A DNA stretch of 64,000 nt from Acanthococcus lagerstroemiae (taxonomy: Eukaryota; Arthropoda; Insecta; Hemiptera; Eriococcidae), in contig CM063113.1 in assembly GCA_031841125.1 (NCBI GenBank), positions 43,616,197-43,680,196 on the forward strand, read 5' to 3'. The position numbers and the translations under genes are program-made. This document shows, one piece after another, positions 12,247-24,700 of this stretch (position 1 is the first letter of the stretch; every line of letters starts with the position of its first letter). Below the pieces are notes generated by a model. That model worked only from the letters and a program-made list of their open reading frames with translations. It was not told the origin of the DNA and made no database searches.

Positions 12247-14293
12247 AACCGAGCTAGAAAATCTCAGGTTCGACGTTTTAAATTTGATTGAAACTAAAAA
12301 GTAGATCAGTGTATAGTGTATCATAAATGAATCTAGTTCCTCTGGTCACTGATGCGATGGAGGGTAGTTTCCGGGGCCGTGGTGTCTGGGGACCCAGTTT
12401 GGCATGCGTACATCGCCATACGCTCCATCAAACAATTTATTATTGAATTAGTCTGAATTACTTCCCGAAGAATTGACGTACTTCGATTTATGGTTATCAT
12501 AAAGAAACGCCGTTATTTACTTTTATTGAGGGAGGGGGCCTCTCAAAAATTCGACTGTTGGCTGAATCAGTGGCCTTTAGTTGGAAAATTTAAGATGTGT
12601 TCACGATTCTAATGAGTGAAAAAACCTCGAATATTTTTCTCTTTCACTCCGCTTGCGAAATGGAGAATTTCCTGGCTGGAGAAATTTGGATTCCCTCTCC
12701 CTCAGAAATGTCATGTTGGTACGTGCTGTGGTGCAAATTGCCATTCTCACTTCAAAATGTTTCGAAGTGCTGATGTGAATCGCGACCTAATGAATACATT
12801 GATCATCCAAATCCCTAATTTTGGAGCCAAGAGTGCAGAAGTGCAGATTTGAAAAGTGTAAATGGGTTTATGGTCAGGACTTTGATTGTTCCCTCAGTTG
12901 ATAGTCAAAATGCTAGTTCTTCATTTGTAGCGGAGTTTTTTATTTTTATTTTTGGTACAATGTGCAGTCAGTGTTATAGTGATCCCTCTATGCCTACGAT
13001 GAGCCTCCCCCCCCCTCCCGGAGTATTAATTATCAGTATCCTTTGCCTTGGACATTAATACGGTATTTTTTAAGTGAAATCACACCGAAAATTTGAGCAA
13101 AATTTCCATTGTTTCTCAGCCCAAAAATATTCCGAAAATTTGCCGAAAATAACATTCGAAATGCACGCCGAACTTTTTGAGATGGGCGAATTTGAATTTG
13201 CCGAAAAAATTGAACAAGGTATCGGAGTAGAGGGTTTCGGGATTGTTCGTCTCCAGAATGCAGTCTAGTTTTGATCCGTTCCCGTGTTCAATCCTAAAAC
13301 TTTACGTTTGTGTTGTCTTTTTTGTGAGAAAGGAACAAGTTTCCATTCCTCCAGAAAAGAAACGAGATTCTTCTTACTCGGGAATATAAAAACTGATGTG
13401 TTTTATTTTTCAAGTTATCGCGTTAGATTTTTGATTCGACCTTCATCTGGGCTCATCCAGTATGCAAATTTTATCTTTGATAAGGAGCTATATTAACTCA
13501 GCTTTTGAGAATTTGAAGGGGTCAAGCCTTCCCAAGCCCCTCTGTTGCGCATTTGTATAGGGTACAAATGGTACTCTTTACCTTTAGAAAATTTGAGGTA
13601 CTTCCGCCCGTTCCAACGCTACTGCATTTGCCTTCCGAAGCTGACGACACGTGAATGATTTGAATAAGGTGGAAGTGAACAGAACAAGTTGTTCACGTCA
13701 TGAGCGATACCCAAGCATGATGATAAATGAAGTGGGGAAGTGGAAAATCAGGGGGAAAAAGCCAAATGAATAGCTTCAAGCCGAAGCCGGAGCTGAAGTC
13801 ACAAGTGGTAATTACAGTTTTGCTCGATGCTGAAGCCGATGCCATAATTCATCTGCTTCCCACCTTTACTTCAGTCCCTTTCCTCTAAGGAATCACGCGT
13901 TTAGGCATGATCATCTCTTCTTACAAAACAGTGTTATGATGAACGGACCTAAAGCTATATTCTCATTTGGTCCTTTCTTTTAGAACATTGTAAACTATGT
14001 ACAGAATGTCGATGGGGGATTTGCCTGCCAAACGTTGGCATGTTATTTTAAAATTTCTATAGTTTTACTTCTCGATTAATGTAGTCGTATTTAGTAGGTG
14101 TGGTGTGAGTTCATAGTACATTTTTGTTTTATCACTGTTTTTCTTCAACTTCCTGCATGTGTGTACCAGTGAAGAGCTGCTCGTCAGAAAAGTAGCTCGA
14201 AGGCATGCTCCATTATGTAGGGCAACGATGACCTGAAAGATATACACCCAGGGTATTTCAATATTATAAATGTACCACGTTAACTAAGAGTAA
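12247..14293. other. Intergenic DNA with short dispersed fragments
   Basis: I see no gene. A fragment at ~12399-12432, built on GGCATGCGTACATCGCCAT, recurs near 30398 and in altered form in the LINE at ~36668. A C-rich run is at 13006-13017. The open frames here are short, lack splice context and look fortuitous. Confidence 0.4.
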
Positions 14294-16063
14294 GGATCTG
14301 TAGTTAGAACAGTTGGGTACAATCCGCCATTTTGTTAGCAAAAAAACAACAACATTTTTCCCGGTTTTCTGGGAAGTTTATCAATTTTTCCAACCTGTGA
14401 TTATATTTTTGGTTTCTATGTGAAAATTATTACGTACATCGTTAAAAATAATGTACCATAACACGGAGTGACTTGGCACACGTATATTTTCATTCCTCAT
14501 AGGAACGCGAGGGGAAAATAGAACACGTGGCAATACTGTAATGTAGGATGTTGTAGCTATTCAGACTGCCAGCGCGAAAGAGTCGCCCTCTACAATTTTA
14601 GGCACGTGAAAAAAAGGAACTCTATTAAAACTCTACACATTTTAGAAAAATTCATCAGATTGAAATGAAAATGGTCTCAATAGAAGGGAAATTTTATGTA
14701 TGTACTATAAATTTTGTTCTATTCATTTTTTCGATAAACGCTTTCGTTTTCATAATATCTTGAGATTTCTTCGGTGCCTGTAAATGAATAATGAAATATC
14801 CCCCTCAATCAGGGTTACAAGGTAAACGACAACAGCGCGCCACCGCTTTGAGCAGCCCGAATCATGTAAAGCCAACTCGGTGTAATTCGGCTACTTCCAG
14901 CCTGCATTATCAAGTCATTTGTGCAGAGTTCAAAAAGCCTATCAAAATTACATTATAGAAATTGTTTCAGATAATGGGTGACTGGATTACACGCAGAATT
15001 TGATCACAGCCATGATAAAAGTAAACTATTATGTGTTAATCAGCATAGTGACGTAGTAATTTGTGAAAAACTGAGGAAAAAATATGGAGGGGGTGACTTT
15101 GCACGCAACTATTTATTTGTTCTTCATGCCAGTATGTGATCAATTTTGATGTGAATAAGTATTAAGTACAAATCGGATGTTAGTAGTAGGAGGGTCACTC
15201 TAGGACATTTTCCAGAAGAATGCCCTCGCATGACTATTATAAAAAATTTTTCCAACTTCTAATTTTATTTTTTCTATAAAATCAAATTAATAATATTACT
15301 CGTCAAGTGACGCTCCTACTACTGATGTTTATGCATTCTAGAGATGCCGAGGACACGCATTTGTGTATTAGGGTTTTAGACTTTTGAAGGAATGGTGTCA
15401 TTTGATTTTTTTTCTTATAATTTTTTTTTTTTTTTTGGAATAAAGGGAAAGTACAGCTCTAATGCTTAACATCCCTTAGGTTTTCTGCATATATTATGCA
15501 GTGTATCAATTTGTAATTACTTGGCGCTTTAAATAGACTATACTACATTTACAACTTTTTTCCCTGTTCATTCATGAACATGTAGAATATCACCCCCATT
15601 GTAGTACCACTTAATGTACTTATTTCATAATTCTATTGAAAAATTTGTGGGGTAGAGGTGTCACAGTCTTTTAGGGAATGTACTCCACAATATCCCAACA
15701 AAATTACAAAAAAATATCCCCATCCTCTAACCCAATTTTTACAGTCTGTAAAGTGTGTCAAACTTGAAAGTACAGAAAAAAGTAAGCAAAATTACCCCGT
15801 GTTATGGTAGTTCAACTACCATTCTTACAGTATGTATTTCCCAATTCACGTATTTTTATGAAAAATAACAAAAATTAATATAAGCAGAATTGATAAATAA
15901 TGATTTTCATGCGTTACTATACTAATGTTAGAGCGCAGAATCCGAATTTTGAACTAAAGTTTAGAAAATATTAATCCATTTTTGAGATAATGGTTAATTT
16001 TTGAAATTATTTTCTGCAAACAAAATGGCGGATTGATTGTACGTATGTGTAACTATAGAGCCC
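14294..16063. mobile_element. Long inverted-repeat element, non-coding
   Basis: The left end (CCGCCATTTTGTTAGCA near 14330) pairs with CAAAATGGCGGATTG near 16022. Further in, GTACCATAACACGG at ~14452 pairs with CCGTGTTATGGTAG at ~15798. The outer flanks GGATCTGTAGTTA and GGGCTCTATAGTTA are also alike after inversion. No open frame suggests a transposase. I could not settle exact edges or a target duplication. Confidence 0.5.
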
Positions 16064-16390
16064 TACTGAAAGCAAAAATAGTACATTCCATTTCAAAGTA
16101 TTTTTGAAATAAAGTCAAACGTTTTGTGCCCAGCATGCTGGTAATTTGTTGCTCGCCCCACTCTTAATTTATCACATTATATATAGGACCTAGTCCTCAT
16201 TAATATGTCTATGGTTAGTTGGTTATCATATTGATACATATCATTTTTCCTGAATTTAGAATGTGAATAACTGTTTATTTTAGATCTTGCTCAATTTTCA
16301 TTTATTCTTTTACTCTCACCTTCCAGTTTTTCAATTTTGATACAGACTTCCTATATGATTACCATGTTATTAATGCCGATATACAGGCAT

Positions 16391-16559
16391 ATACCATCAA
16401 CTGAGTTAATATCAGATACTGGTAGTAATTTTGGTCATTCATGACATGTGTACTGATAACGTCATGAGTGGCCGATATTACCCCAGTTGATTTTATTAAT
16501 AATGATACTGGTGCTCCTACAACAAATCATAAATGGTTGATATTACCCCAGTTGATGGT
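16391..16559. repeat. Short inverted repeat with ACCATCAACTG ends
   Basis: ACCATCAACTGAGTTAATATC on the left is nearly the complement of GATATTACCCCAGTTGATGGT on the right. The same ACCCCAGTTGA motif appears in the first ~120 bases of the window, so this is probably a small non-autonomous repeat family. Confidence 0.45.
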
Positions 16560-16648
16560 GCATTAGGTATCAAAAAATCGCAAGAAAATTAAACCAAAAC
16601 TAAGGCACAAATTGAAACAAAATCAACATCAAGGCTACATGATAATAA

Positions 16649-16902
16649 ATGGACTCTGTTCAACAAAAGGGAACCAACTAACATTTGTAAACAAAATGAG
16701 TTATTATATATCGTTGGAAAGAGCGTAAAATGTAGAATTTGTTAAAATTGGGCCCCTGATTCAAAAATGTGTACTCATGTTGAAAAAAGCTTATTAGTAA
16801 ACGCAATGCCATCTAGTTTCTACATGGCTCTTGAACTTCGAATCACGTGATCTCAAAAAGTGGATTTTGCTTGTTGGTTCCCTTTTGCTGAACAGCGTCC
16901 AT
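16649..16902. mobile_element. MITE, 254 bp, with ~30-bp terminal inverted repeats
   Basis: The left end ATGGACTCTGTTCAACAAAA is matched by the inverted right end ATGGACGCTGTTCAGCAAAA, and the match continues through GGGAACCAAC. The interior has no open frame. I could not see a clean target duplication. Confidence 0.7.
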
Positions 16903-17613
16903 ATACATGTATACTTATAATTCATAAATGAATATTATGTGTATTCTAATTCCATACCACACTTTCGTCTGTCCCTTTTAATTAAAAGAGAGCAGCAGAG
17001 AAGAAAGAACAGAACAAGAGACAAGAGACCATGCCAACCACAGATTAATGTTTAATTTAGTCTTGAATAGATAATCCTTAATAATTATCATAATACATAC
17101 ATCCTTGACTAATGTAAATCAAATATCTTGTATCATTCATCTGGGGAAAAGAAACTATTAAAAATATTTGATAATTTGAAAAAATCATGTTCGATAGTAA
17201 CAATAGTTTTGTTCTTTGTTCTGCAAAATCTATTGATAGTTTCCATAGTTTTCTGGCAAAACTGTCAATACTATTGATAGTGCCGAACACTAATAAATAA
17301 TATGATTTTATTCTTATCAGCTGTTCTTAGAACGTTCATAAATTCGAGTTTTATCCTGTTCCCTAGGTGAAAAAGATTCATCTGTAACATTAGTAAGGTA
17401 CAAATGATAGGTAGAATCGATGGCCGTCATTTTGAGTTTTGTCACAGTTTTTGTATACCTTTTGCGAGTAGTTATCAGTGTGTAATGTTACAGGCTGACC
17501 AGAGTAGGTACTACAAGTTGTTGAAAAATTTCTCCAGCTCCAAGAATCTTTCTGGACTATGACAGGGCCATACCCATGATGTAAGTAAGGGGATTGGCGA
17601 TTTAGGGAGGCTA
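16903..17613. other. Intergenic AT-rich stretch
   Basis: I see no gene. ACTATCAATAG-like motifs and their complements recur between 17190 and 17290, which may be a small degraded inverted repeat. Nothing else stands out. Confidence 0.3.
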
Positions 17614-17621
17614 CAAATACC

Positions 17622-17784
17622 CATAGGCGCAAATAGGTGGGGGCTTGGGGGGATTAGCCCCTAAACTTCTAAACAGCCTTCCCAAACTCTGAAAGATTAC
17701 CAAAGTAAATGATGCAGGGAGTGGTGTTGCTTCATAATAAGGGGGCTTAAGCCCCCCCAGTTCTGAGCCCTGTTTGCGCTTCTG
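17622..17784. mobile_element. MITE, 163 bp, with perfect 8-bp target duplication
   Basis: The ends CATAGGCGCAAATAGG and (inverted) CAGAAGCGCAAACAGG match at 13 of 16 positions. The 8-mer CAAATACC stands directly outside both ends, at 17614-17621 and 17785-17792. G/C runs lie near both ends. An 8-bp duplication fits hAT or P superfamilies. The CATAGG start resembles the element at 62060-62344. Confidence 0.8.
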
Positions 17785-17792
17785 CAAATACC

Positions 17793-18477
17793 TCAAATTT
17801 ATCCAACTGTCCACATTGTATACAAAGAAAATTTGGCCAATGAGGTGAGGAGGCTGAACAGATTTTACACATAATCATCCGTGCTAAAATGCTAACATTT
17901 CTTCCGTTATCCTGGTTAATGGAGTTCATTAAAAATATCCAGTAGATGTCGACCACTCCGTTGGAAAGTTCGGATAGAAAAGGAACCAACTGACGAGGGG
18001 GAGGCCCCGTGGTAGTTCAATGTGCTTTGAGAAACTTGAAAAATAAAAGCACAATGCCACAGCCTAGAGTGAAAAAACAGACGTGTTACAAGAGAAGGGC
18101 CTTAGTGGTAACTGCACACTGAGGCCCTTTATACTTGTGACGCGTCACATTTTGATTTTGTTGACTGTAGAGTGTAGAGCCGGTGTCTCAATCTCAAGCG
18201 AATTTTGGCCTTCGCTATCACACTTGACGCTGTCAGTCATCATGGGGCGGTTCGAATCGCGTGAAAGAATCGCAAAAGAATCGCGATTCTTTGAAAAAAT
18301 TGCTTCTGTTATCTGTTTAGTGTTCTAATGTTGATCATCGCCATTATCGTATTTCCTTGTTTCAATTTCGGCGTACTTATTAAAAAGAGCGAATAAGTTC
18401 AATAAGCATGAATTTTAAATTCAGGTTGGAAGTATTTCAATATAAATTTAAAACTATGGTGGTAACTTGTGTTACAT
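17793..18477. other. Intergenic stretch with GAATCGC motifs
   Basis: No gene seen. Around 18240-18300 the text GGCGGTTCGAATCGC and AAGAATCGCGATTC occurs. A related GAATC-rich tract with GGGAATCGTCCCATCTCTG occurs in reverse at 20290-20440. The two could be the ends of one old ~2.2-kb element; this is weak. Confidence 0.3.
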
Positions 18478-18764
18478 CAGGGGCGGAAATAGAGCAAAAA
18501 CTTGGAGGGGGGGCTGAAGCCTCAGCGCCTAAAATATCTTTATAAAAATCCAAAAATCATAGCCCCCCTCCCAAAAAAAACAACTATAAAAATAGATTTC
18601 TTTATCTGTAATACTTCCTTTGTAAGAAAAAAAAAAAAAGAAAGCAGCATAAGATCACAAACGATAATAGCAGTACTCGTATAATTTTACACTTTTCATT
18701 TAGGGGGTTTAATTTTGAAACCGAGGGGCTTAGCCCACCCTAGCTCCCCCCATTTCCGCCCCTG
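18478..18764. mobile_element. MITE, 287 bp, with CAGGGGCGGAAAT ends
   Basis: The left end CAGGGGCGGAAAT matches the complement of the right end ATTTCCGCCCCTG exactly. GTTACAT flanks both sides, directly before the left end and directly after the right end, as a 7-8 bp target duplication. Poly-G and poly-C runs lie inside. The interior is non-coding. Probably hAT-type. Confidence 0.75.
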
Positions 18765-20715
18765 GTTACATCCAGAGATAGACGTTGTTCACTATTTAAT
18801 GAACTTGCTCTTGTTCTTTTCCATTTTTAGTGAACTACTTAGTTCTTGCTTTTGTTCCCTTGGTCTTCTGACTGATCTAGTTCAACGTAGCGAGCGAAGC
18901 GAGCAAATATTTCTCTTTGGTAATAGCCTACAACTAAAAACTAGGCTATTACCCAAACAATTTTTTAAAATCCCTATTAAAATCCTGTGAGATTGCTGAT
19001 TAAAATTAAAACCTCATACATTGACGTTCTTAATCTGAAACCTGAAACCATGAAAGTTGAAAGTAAAGTCTGGAAAGTGGAAATATACGAGGACCCGCCC
19101 CCCGCCTCCCAACAGAAAAACTACGAAAAAATAGATGAACAAAGAATAGAAAAGTTGATCAGGTTCAAAAATCGTAAACTAGTTTTTGTTCTTTTTTTTT
19201 TCTTTCTTCGGAGGGGGGGGGGGCAACGCCCTTCTTTGGTTACATCTTAAATGTTGGTTTGTATTAGAACATAAAATTATTATTTACCTAATATTTTTAA
19301 CTTGTATCAGTTGTTTCACTTTTCTAGTTTTCTCGTTCTGGGTCATTCTTCAAAAATGTTGATATTTCAGGTATGTTTTTTCATGGAGGAAAGTAGGGGA
19401 TATTTGAACTTTTTTTGATGGGAGTCGGTAATAGGTGTTCTGTATAACATATTGGTACACTTGGGCCAACAGTGAGGGGTTTCTGTGTTTTGGCATGGCT
19501 ATCCAAATAATAAATGCCACGCCAAAGGACACATGAAAAAGTCCATGGCGAAAGACAATAGCGAACAAAAAGTGTTCCGCCGTCGATTAGTAGATTCCAA
19601 AACAAAAAATAGTACGGAGAGTTGATAATTAATTAGATGTAATTAGGTATTTTTGGATGATGTATGTTTATCGTTGCATAAAGATGACCATGCCGAGAGA
19701 TTTTTTTTTTAATTCCTAATTTTAGACAGTAATACAAGAAGGCACGAGTCTCGTTACAAAAAAACGAGGATTTAATATGCGGACCGTATTGCTCTGATGG
19801 AATATTATACAGTTTGACCATTAATTGCGACGAAGAAATATTGAAACTCCTGTTTTGTGATTGGTTGAAAAAGAGCCATGCCGAAAGACAAAAAATCGAG
19901 CGACAATTTTTAAGGTTGGCAACACTGACTCTCAGCTGTGAAGACGCAATTTCCACGTTACCAACTCATTCATGTATCTAGAGTAGTATTATTTTGTCAG
20001 TTTGTTCCAATATAATTTATAGTTTGAAAATTTTGGAAAGAAATAATAATAATAAAAATTGTTAGAGGGATAGCCATGTCGATGGACATTTTAGCATATT
20101 TAATCCAATTTGGACCCATTAAAACTGGATCAAATTTTTTTCTGACACCTTGAAAAAGTAGAATGAATTTAGTCATATCTATCACAGAAAATAAAAAGCC
20201 CGTATCATTAATAACTTGTGAGATAACTGCTGGGGACTGAAATATCAACATTTTCGAAGAATAACCCATCTCAGCATAAAAAAAAAAAAATTGAATCGCA
20301 AAAATGGAATTGCGGGAACCGCTTTGAGAATCAGATTCTCCACAACAAAGAATCGCAAATGACTGAATCTGATTCTCAAATCTGACTGAATCGCATTTTG
20401 GGAATCCCGTTCTTCAACACCAGGGAATCGTCCCATCTCTGGATCATTTATGGTTATATTTTATTGTCAGCTTCAGCATAACAAAAGAGTACTTCTTGAT
20501 GTTTTTGGGGAGAAGATAGAGTTCTCTTTTTTTTACAGTATCAAGAGTATTTTCCTCTAAAAAGAGTATGATCTGAGCAGCCTATATGTTATCCTGTGAT
20601 GAATGGTTTGAAATATAATATACACTGATAAATACTCGCAAAAGGTAAACGAAAACCAAAATGGCGGCCATAAATTCTACCCATCGTTTATTATAGTACC
20701 CGAACATCTGGGGGC
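18765..20715. other. Intergenic stretch, unresolved repeats
   Basis: I see no gene. A G-run is at ~19212-19222, and GAATC-rich text at 20290-20440 may pair with 18240-18300. Open frames here lack splice signals or recognisable domains. Confidence 0.3.
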
Positions 20716-20834
20716 CAATTGTACAATCGAGAGTTAATTATCACGTGATAGTTAACTCGCTGTTTCGACCAATCAACTCGCCGAATTCGGTGAGTTAACT
20801 TCGAGTTAACGATAACTCACGGTTGTATACAATT
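20716..20834. repeat. Small palindromic repeat rich in GAGTTAA
   Basis: CAATTGTACAATCGAGAGTT on the left mirrors the right side ending GTTGTATACAATTAG. The inner parts alternate GAGTTAA and TTAACTC with a central CGAATTCGG. It could form a compact hairpin and looks like a very short MITE. Confidence 0.5.
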
Positions 20835-21484
20835 AGTATGGGAGATGCGCAATGACCTTGTCCACCAGATAGCGCCAAAACCCCGGTTTTGGTAACTTTG
20901 GACTTTGTGATTGAGGTCTTCAATTCTTCTTTCTTCATGTACTTTTGTTCTTTCTCTCTAGTACCTAAAAGGAGTTGATTGGGAAAAGTACATAAAAGTA
21001 CCCATTAAAAAGCAGAAAGTACTTCAGAGTTGCGTGTGCTGAAACGAGTAGGTATATGTAGTCAGAGTACGTGTGGTAACCCTAGTTTCAGTTCCCCTTG
21101 GATCGGTGACATACACTTGTTTAGGGAACCTAAATGCCGTACAGAAAGATGAAAAATGGCACCGAGAGTTACCAGAACTGGATTTTACGAGACTGAAAAC
21201 TAATAAATAACCGTTTTCCCCTTGAACCGAAAACTGGACGAAAAGCTTCGAAAGTATATCTGATCGAGAGTGAGTTGATACGGAAACTGGTTGCAAAAAA
21301 AAAAAAAAAACGAGTCGAAAAATAGAAAAAATTGAAAAATGGTTCGAGTTGATAGATATTGAAATCCCCGATAATTTTCTTTTTATCATATCTCGGATCG
21401 TATATTACCAGCACAATATTTTTCCGTTTTCTTTTCTTCTTTTTTTTTATCTTTCTTTTTCTTTCTCTCTGGCACCGAATTAAA

Positions 21485-21676
21485 ATGAATCACGGTTACA
21501 AAAAGTTCAATGGAGTGTTATCGCCTTCTGAAGAATTATTAGTTTATTCATGTAACGACAATTACCGGACCAATCGTAGCTGCGCGTTAATATTGTTAAC
21601 ATTATTTATCGTCTGCACCGCGCTCATTTTCGCTTTTCGACGTTCATCTCGTCTTATTATTTTTCTTGACCGGTGA
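21485..21676 (+). CDS. Possible 63-aa upstream ORF with one membrane segment
   Basis: An ATG frame of 63 codons ends 29 bases before the FABP start codon. The N-terminal half is polar (SPSEELLVYSCNDNYRTN) and is followed by a hydrophobic run (ALILLTLFIVCTALIFAF) and basic residues, as in a single-pass membrane peptide. It lies where the FABP 5' UTR or promoter should be. It may be an upstream ORF, a tiny separate gene or chance. No family is recognised. Confidence 0.25.
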   Translation: MNHGYKKFNGVLSPSEELLVYSCNDNYRTNRSCALILLTLFIVCTALIFAFRRSSRLIIFLDR

Positions 21677-21705
21677 TTGACGTCGTACATCTTGTAAGGT
21701 CCATC

Positions 21706-24700
21706 ATGAGTCTAGACGCCATCAGTAATTGTTTCAACCGGAAATACAAACTCGACTTGGATTCGAGTAAGAATTTCGACGAATACATGAAAGCTATCGG
21801 TGAGTACCTACAGTTTCCATAATTATTGTAAAGTACTTATATAATTTTGTAAAAGTCTCAACTAGAAACTAACTGTACCACACGGGTCGAGTTGACAATG
21901 TTTCTTGGAAACATCGGTCACCTTCGCGATTTTTTTTTGATTTCTCGAAAAGTGTTTCAAGGCTTACGTTGAATGGCACGTGATACGTGCAGTACAGACT
22001 CACTCTCAGTTTGAGTGAGATGTTCGTTGCAAGATTAAGATATAATAATGACGGTGCAAGTGATGAGAAGGCGTGGCTCAAATTGAGATTCACTTGCACG
22101 GTTCGAGAGAGAACGACATTAGCGCCTCGAATTGGACATTTTCTCAAGTTTCTGCGCTGTGAGCTATATAGTATCCGGATAATGCCCTTGATCTCATGGT
22201 CAACTTTTCTAAATTCTTCGAATCTATCTGTGACAGAAGTTTCAAGTCAATCGATGTTGGTGAGAAATCGAGATTCTGTGAAATAACAACCGCAGTTTAT
22301 TCGTATGTGCAAGCAGTTCTCTGGATGTGTTTTCCCGAGATAAGGTTTTATCTTCGCATTCGCTAACTCAATCTTCTGATTACGAATAAAGTGACATAAT
22401 GTAGTCCAACCTTCATACACGATTTCTGATTGCGATTGTCGAGTTTAGCACGAAATCACAGTATTGAATTTCGATTACAGAAGCACAGCGATTCGCCGTA
22501 TTGAAAAATAAAGCCGTAAAAAAAAGGAGCATGAACGGATATCGACAATAAGCTGCGGGCCGTAATTTTAAAATAGAAATTCGGATTCATAATTAGAGTA
22601 CACGTGTACAAATACGTTATAACTTCGTTTTGTCCTATATATAGGACGTCTGACTTATCTGGGTTAAAACTTTTTTTTCTCTCTCTGTGACAGATCTGTA
22701 ATTAGGCAAAACTAACCATCTCTTGAGAGAGTGTTTCAGTATTTTGCTTTACCTTTTTTGTGCACAATTGATGAGTTAAACCATTTGTACGCCAGTGCAG
22801 AGGTGCTGGAAGGTTTTCTTTCAGGCGCGAATAAAAGTCGAGAATTTTAGTTCATAACCCAAAAAGAAGTTCTCTGGTTTCTGCGTTTCTTAAAAGATAA
22901 AAAATTCGGAAAAAACCTTGTGTTTAATAATTTTGACAAAATCTTGTAAATCTCCAAAAATTTAATAAATGTGAGGAACTCTGTGAAAAGGTGGGTATCA
23001 TATGTTGGAAAAGTGAGGGGTCTGGTTGGCCGAGTGGATAGCGCGCTGGTCTCGGAATTCGGAGGTCCCGGGTCCGAGCCCCCGTAGCAATTCGCTACAT
23101 TTCGACCTAGGCCGGATTTTCGGCAAGATGAGAAAAGGGCTAAGACAGCCCTAATAGCCTCCCCAACGTTTTTGAGGTAATACTCGATAGCAGGACCGGA
23201 TTTACCTTCTGTGGCGTCGTAGGCAAAACGGAAGGCGGCGCCTATGAATTTTCACCCTGAAATCCCCCCCCTTAACTTTTTTTTCGTGGGAGAAAATTTC
23301 CTCGTTCTTTTCGCGCGCGCGCCTCTCTCTCTCCCTCCCTCCATCCCCTGATTAATCATTGAAATATGAATTCGTGTATTAGGAATTAGGAATAATAAAA
23401 AACTACGAAAAAATAGTGTTGATGATTGATGAACCAAAAATTAGATAGCGAGACCAAAGATTAAACTTATGATAATAATTAAACAAATGAAAATGAAAGT
23501 ATATATACTAGGTATAAGATGAGAATAAAAATAAGAAACAATTATAGGTTATAAACGAAATCACAAGTTTGGTAATAAATAGATAATGAAAATTCAACAA
23601 TAATGCACGAGTAAATGATAGAGATATGTATAATAATACAAAAACAAATAATGAAAAGAGTCACCAATCAAATTGTGATAGACGGCCAACCGTATTATTA
23701 CTTTGAAATATGGTGCAAAACACTCTAGAAAGATTTATTTCTGGCTTTTTTTGGCCGCAAATGCATCAATACTCTGATTAAAATCATATTCTTTGGTCAA
23801 TTTAGACTCAGCGTGCAACAACAAGAGATATGAAGTCTTAATCTGACTCAGCGTATTCCATAGGTAATTTTTGATACGTCTCAAAACTGAAAAACTCCTT
23901 TCCCCAGAATAATTGCTGGCCGGTAATGTTAAGAAGATTTGATAAGCAATAAATATGTTTGGAAAGGTGGACATCAAATTATTTTTTTGATACACTGGAA
24001 ATTTTCCAAGGGATCCGATTTAAGAGGACTTTGAAGATTTTGACTCTGCAAAAAATACTTGAATTGAATTGCTTCCTCAATTATGTCATTGGATACATCG
24101 ACGTCATAAAATTCTGAAAATTGTTTCGCACTTTTCCTTAATTCCTCGTTATGTTCATCACTTTTTCCGAAAAAAAAAAAAAATTCAAAGTTATCATTTA
24201 TATCATTGTAAGCTGTCTTCCTCCGCTCCATCTCGTTGACCAAATATTTTCAATAATCACGTTGAAACCTTCCGTTTCTATTTTTTTGACCCCGGTCAGT
24301 ATGACCTCAGGAGTCTGAGTTTCATCATGAAATCTCTTAGTCCTTCGAATTCTAGGCACCCTAGTTCCACCCTGATGAGAATCACCTACATCCGGCACAG
24401 TCATATATAGAGAAGTGTGGAATGTTGTGTTCATCTCTGAAATTTACTCATTGTATCGTCCTCTCAAGTCTTGAAAATATAAGTTCATTCAGAGATATTT
24501 TGACTTTTTGTAAAGTTATATTCGTGCATTCAGTCTTTTCAGTATTTTTGTCCACAAAATAATCATAAAGTGAGTTGTTGGAGAAAGGAGCTTCTTTAGA
24601 ATATTATTATTTTGAAATTGGGTCTCCTTATCCTGGCTCTCTCATTCTTAATCTCTTCTAAAACCGAAACTAGAGGGGAATATCCATTCGTATGCATTTT

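Noticed and set aside
18238..20443. A single 2.2-kb hAT element bounded by GAATCG-rich ends
   Set aside because: The ends match only loosely, no target duplication was seen and no transposase text lies between; kept only as a remark.
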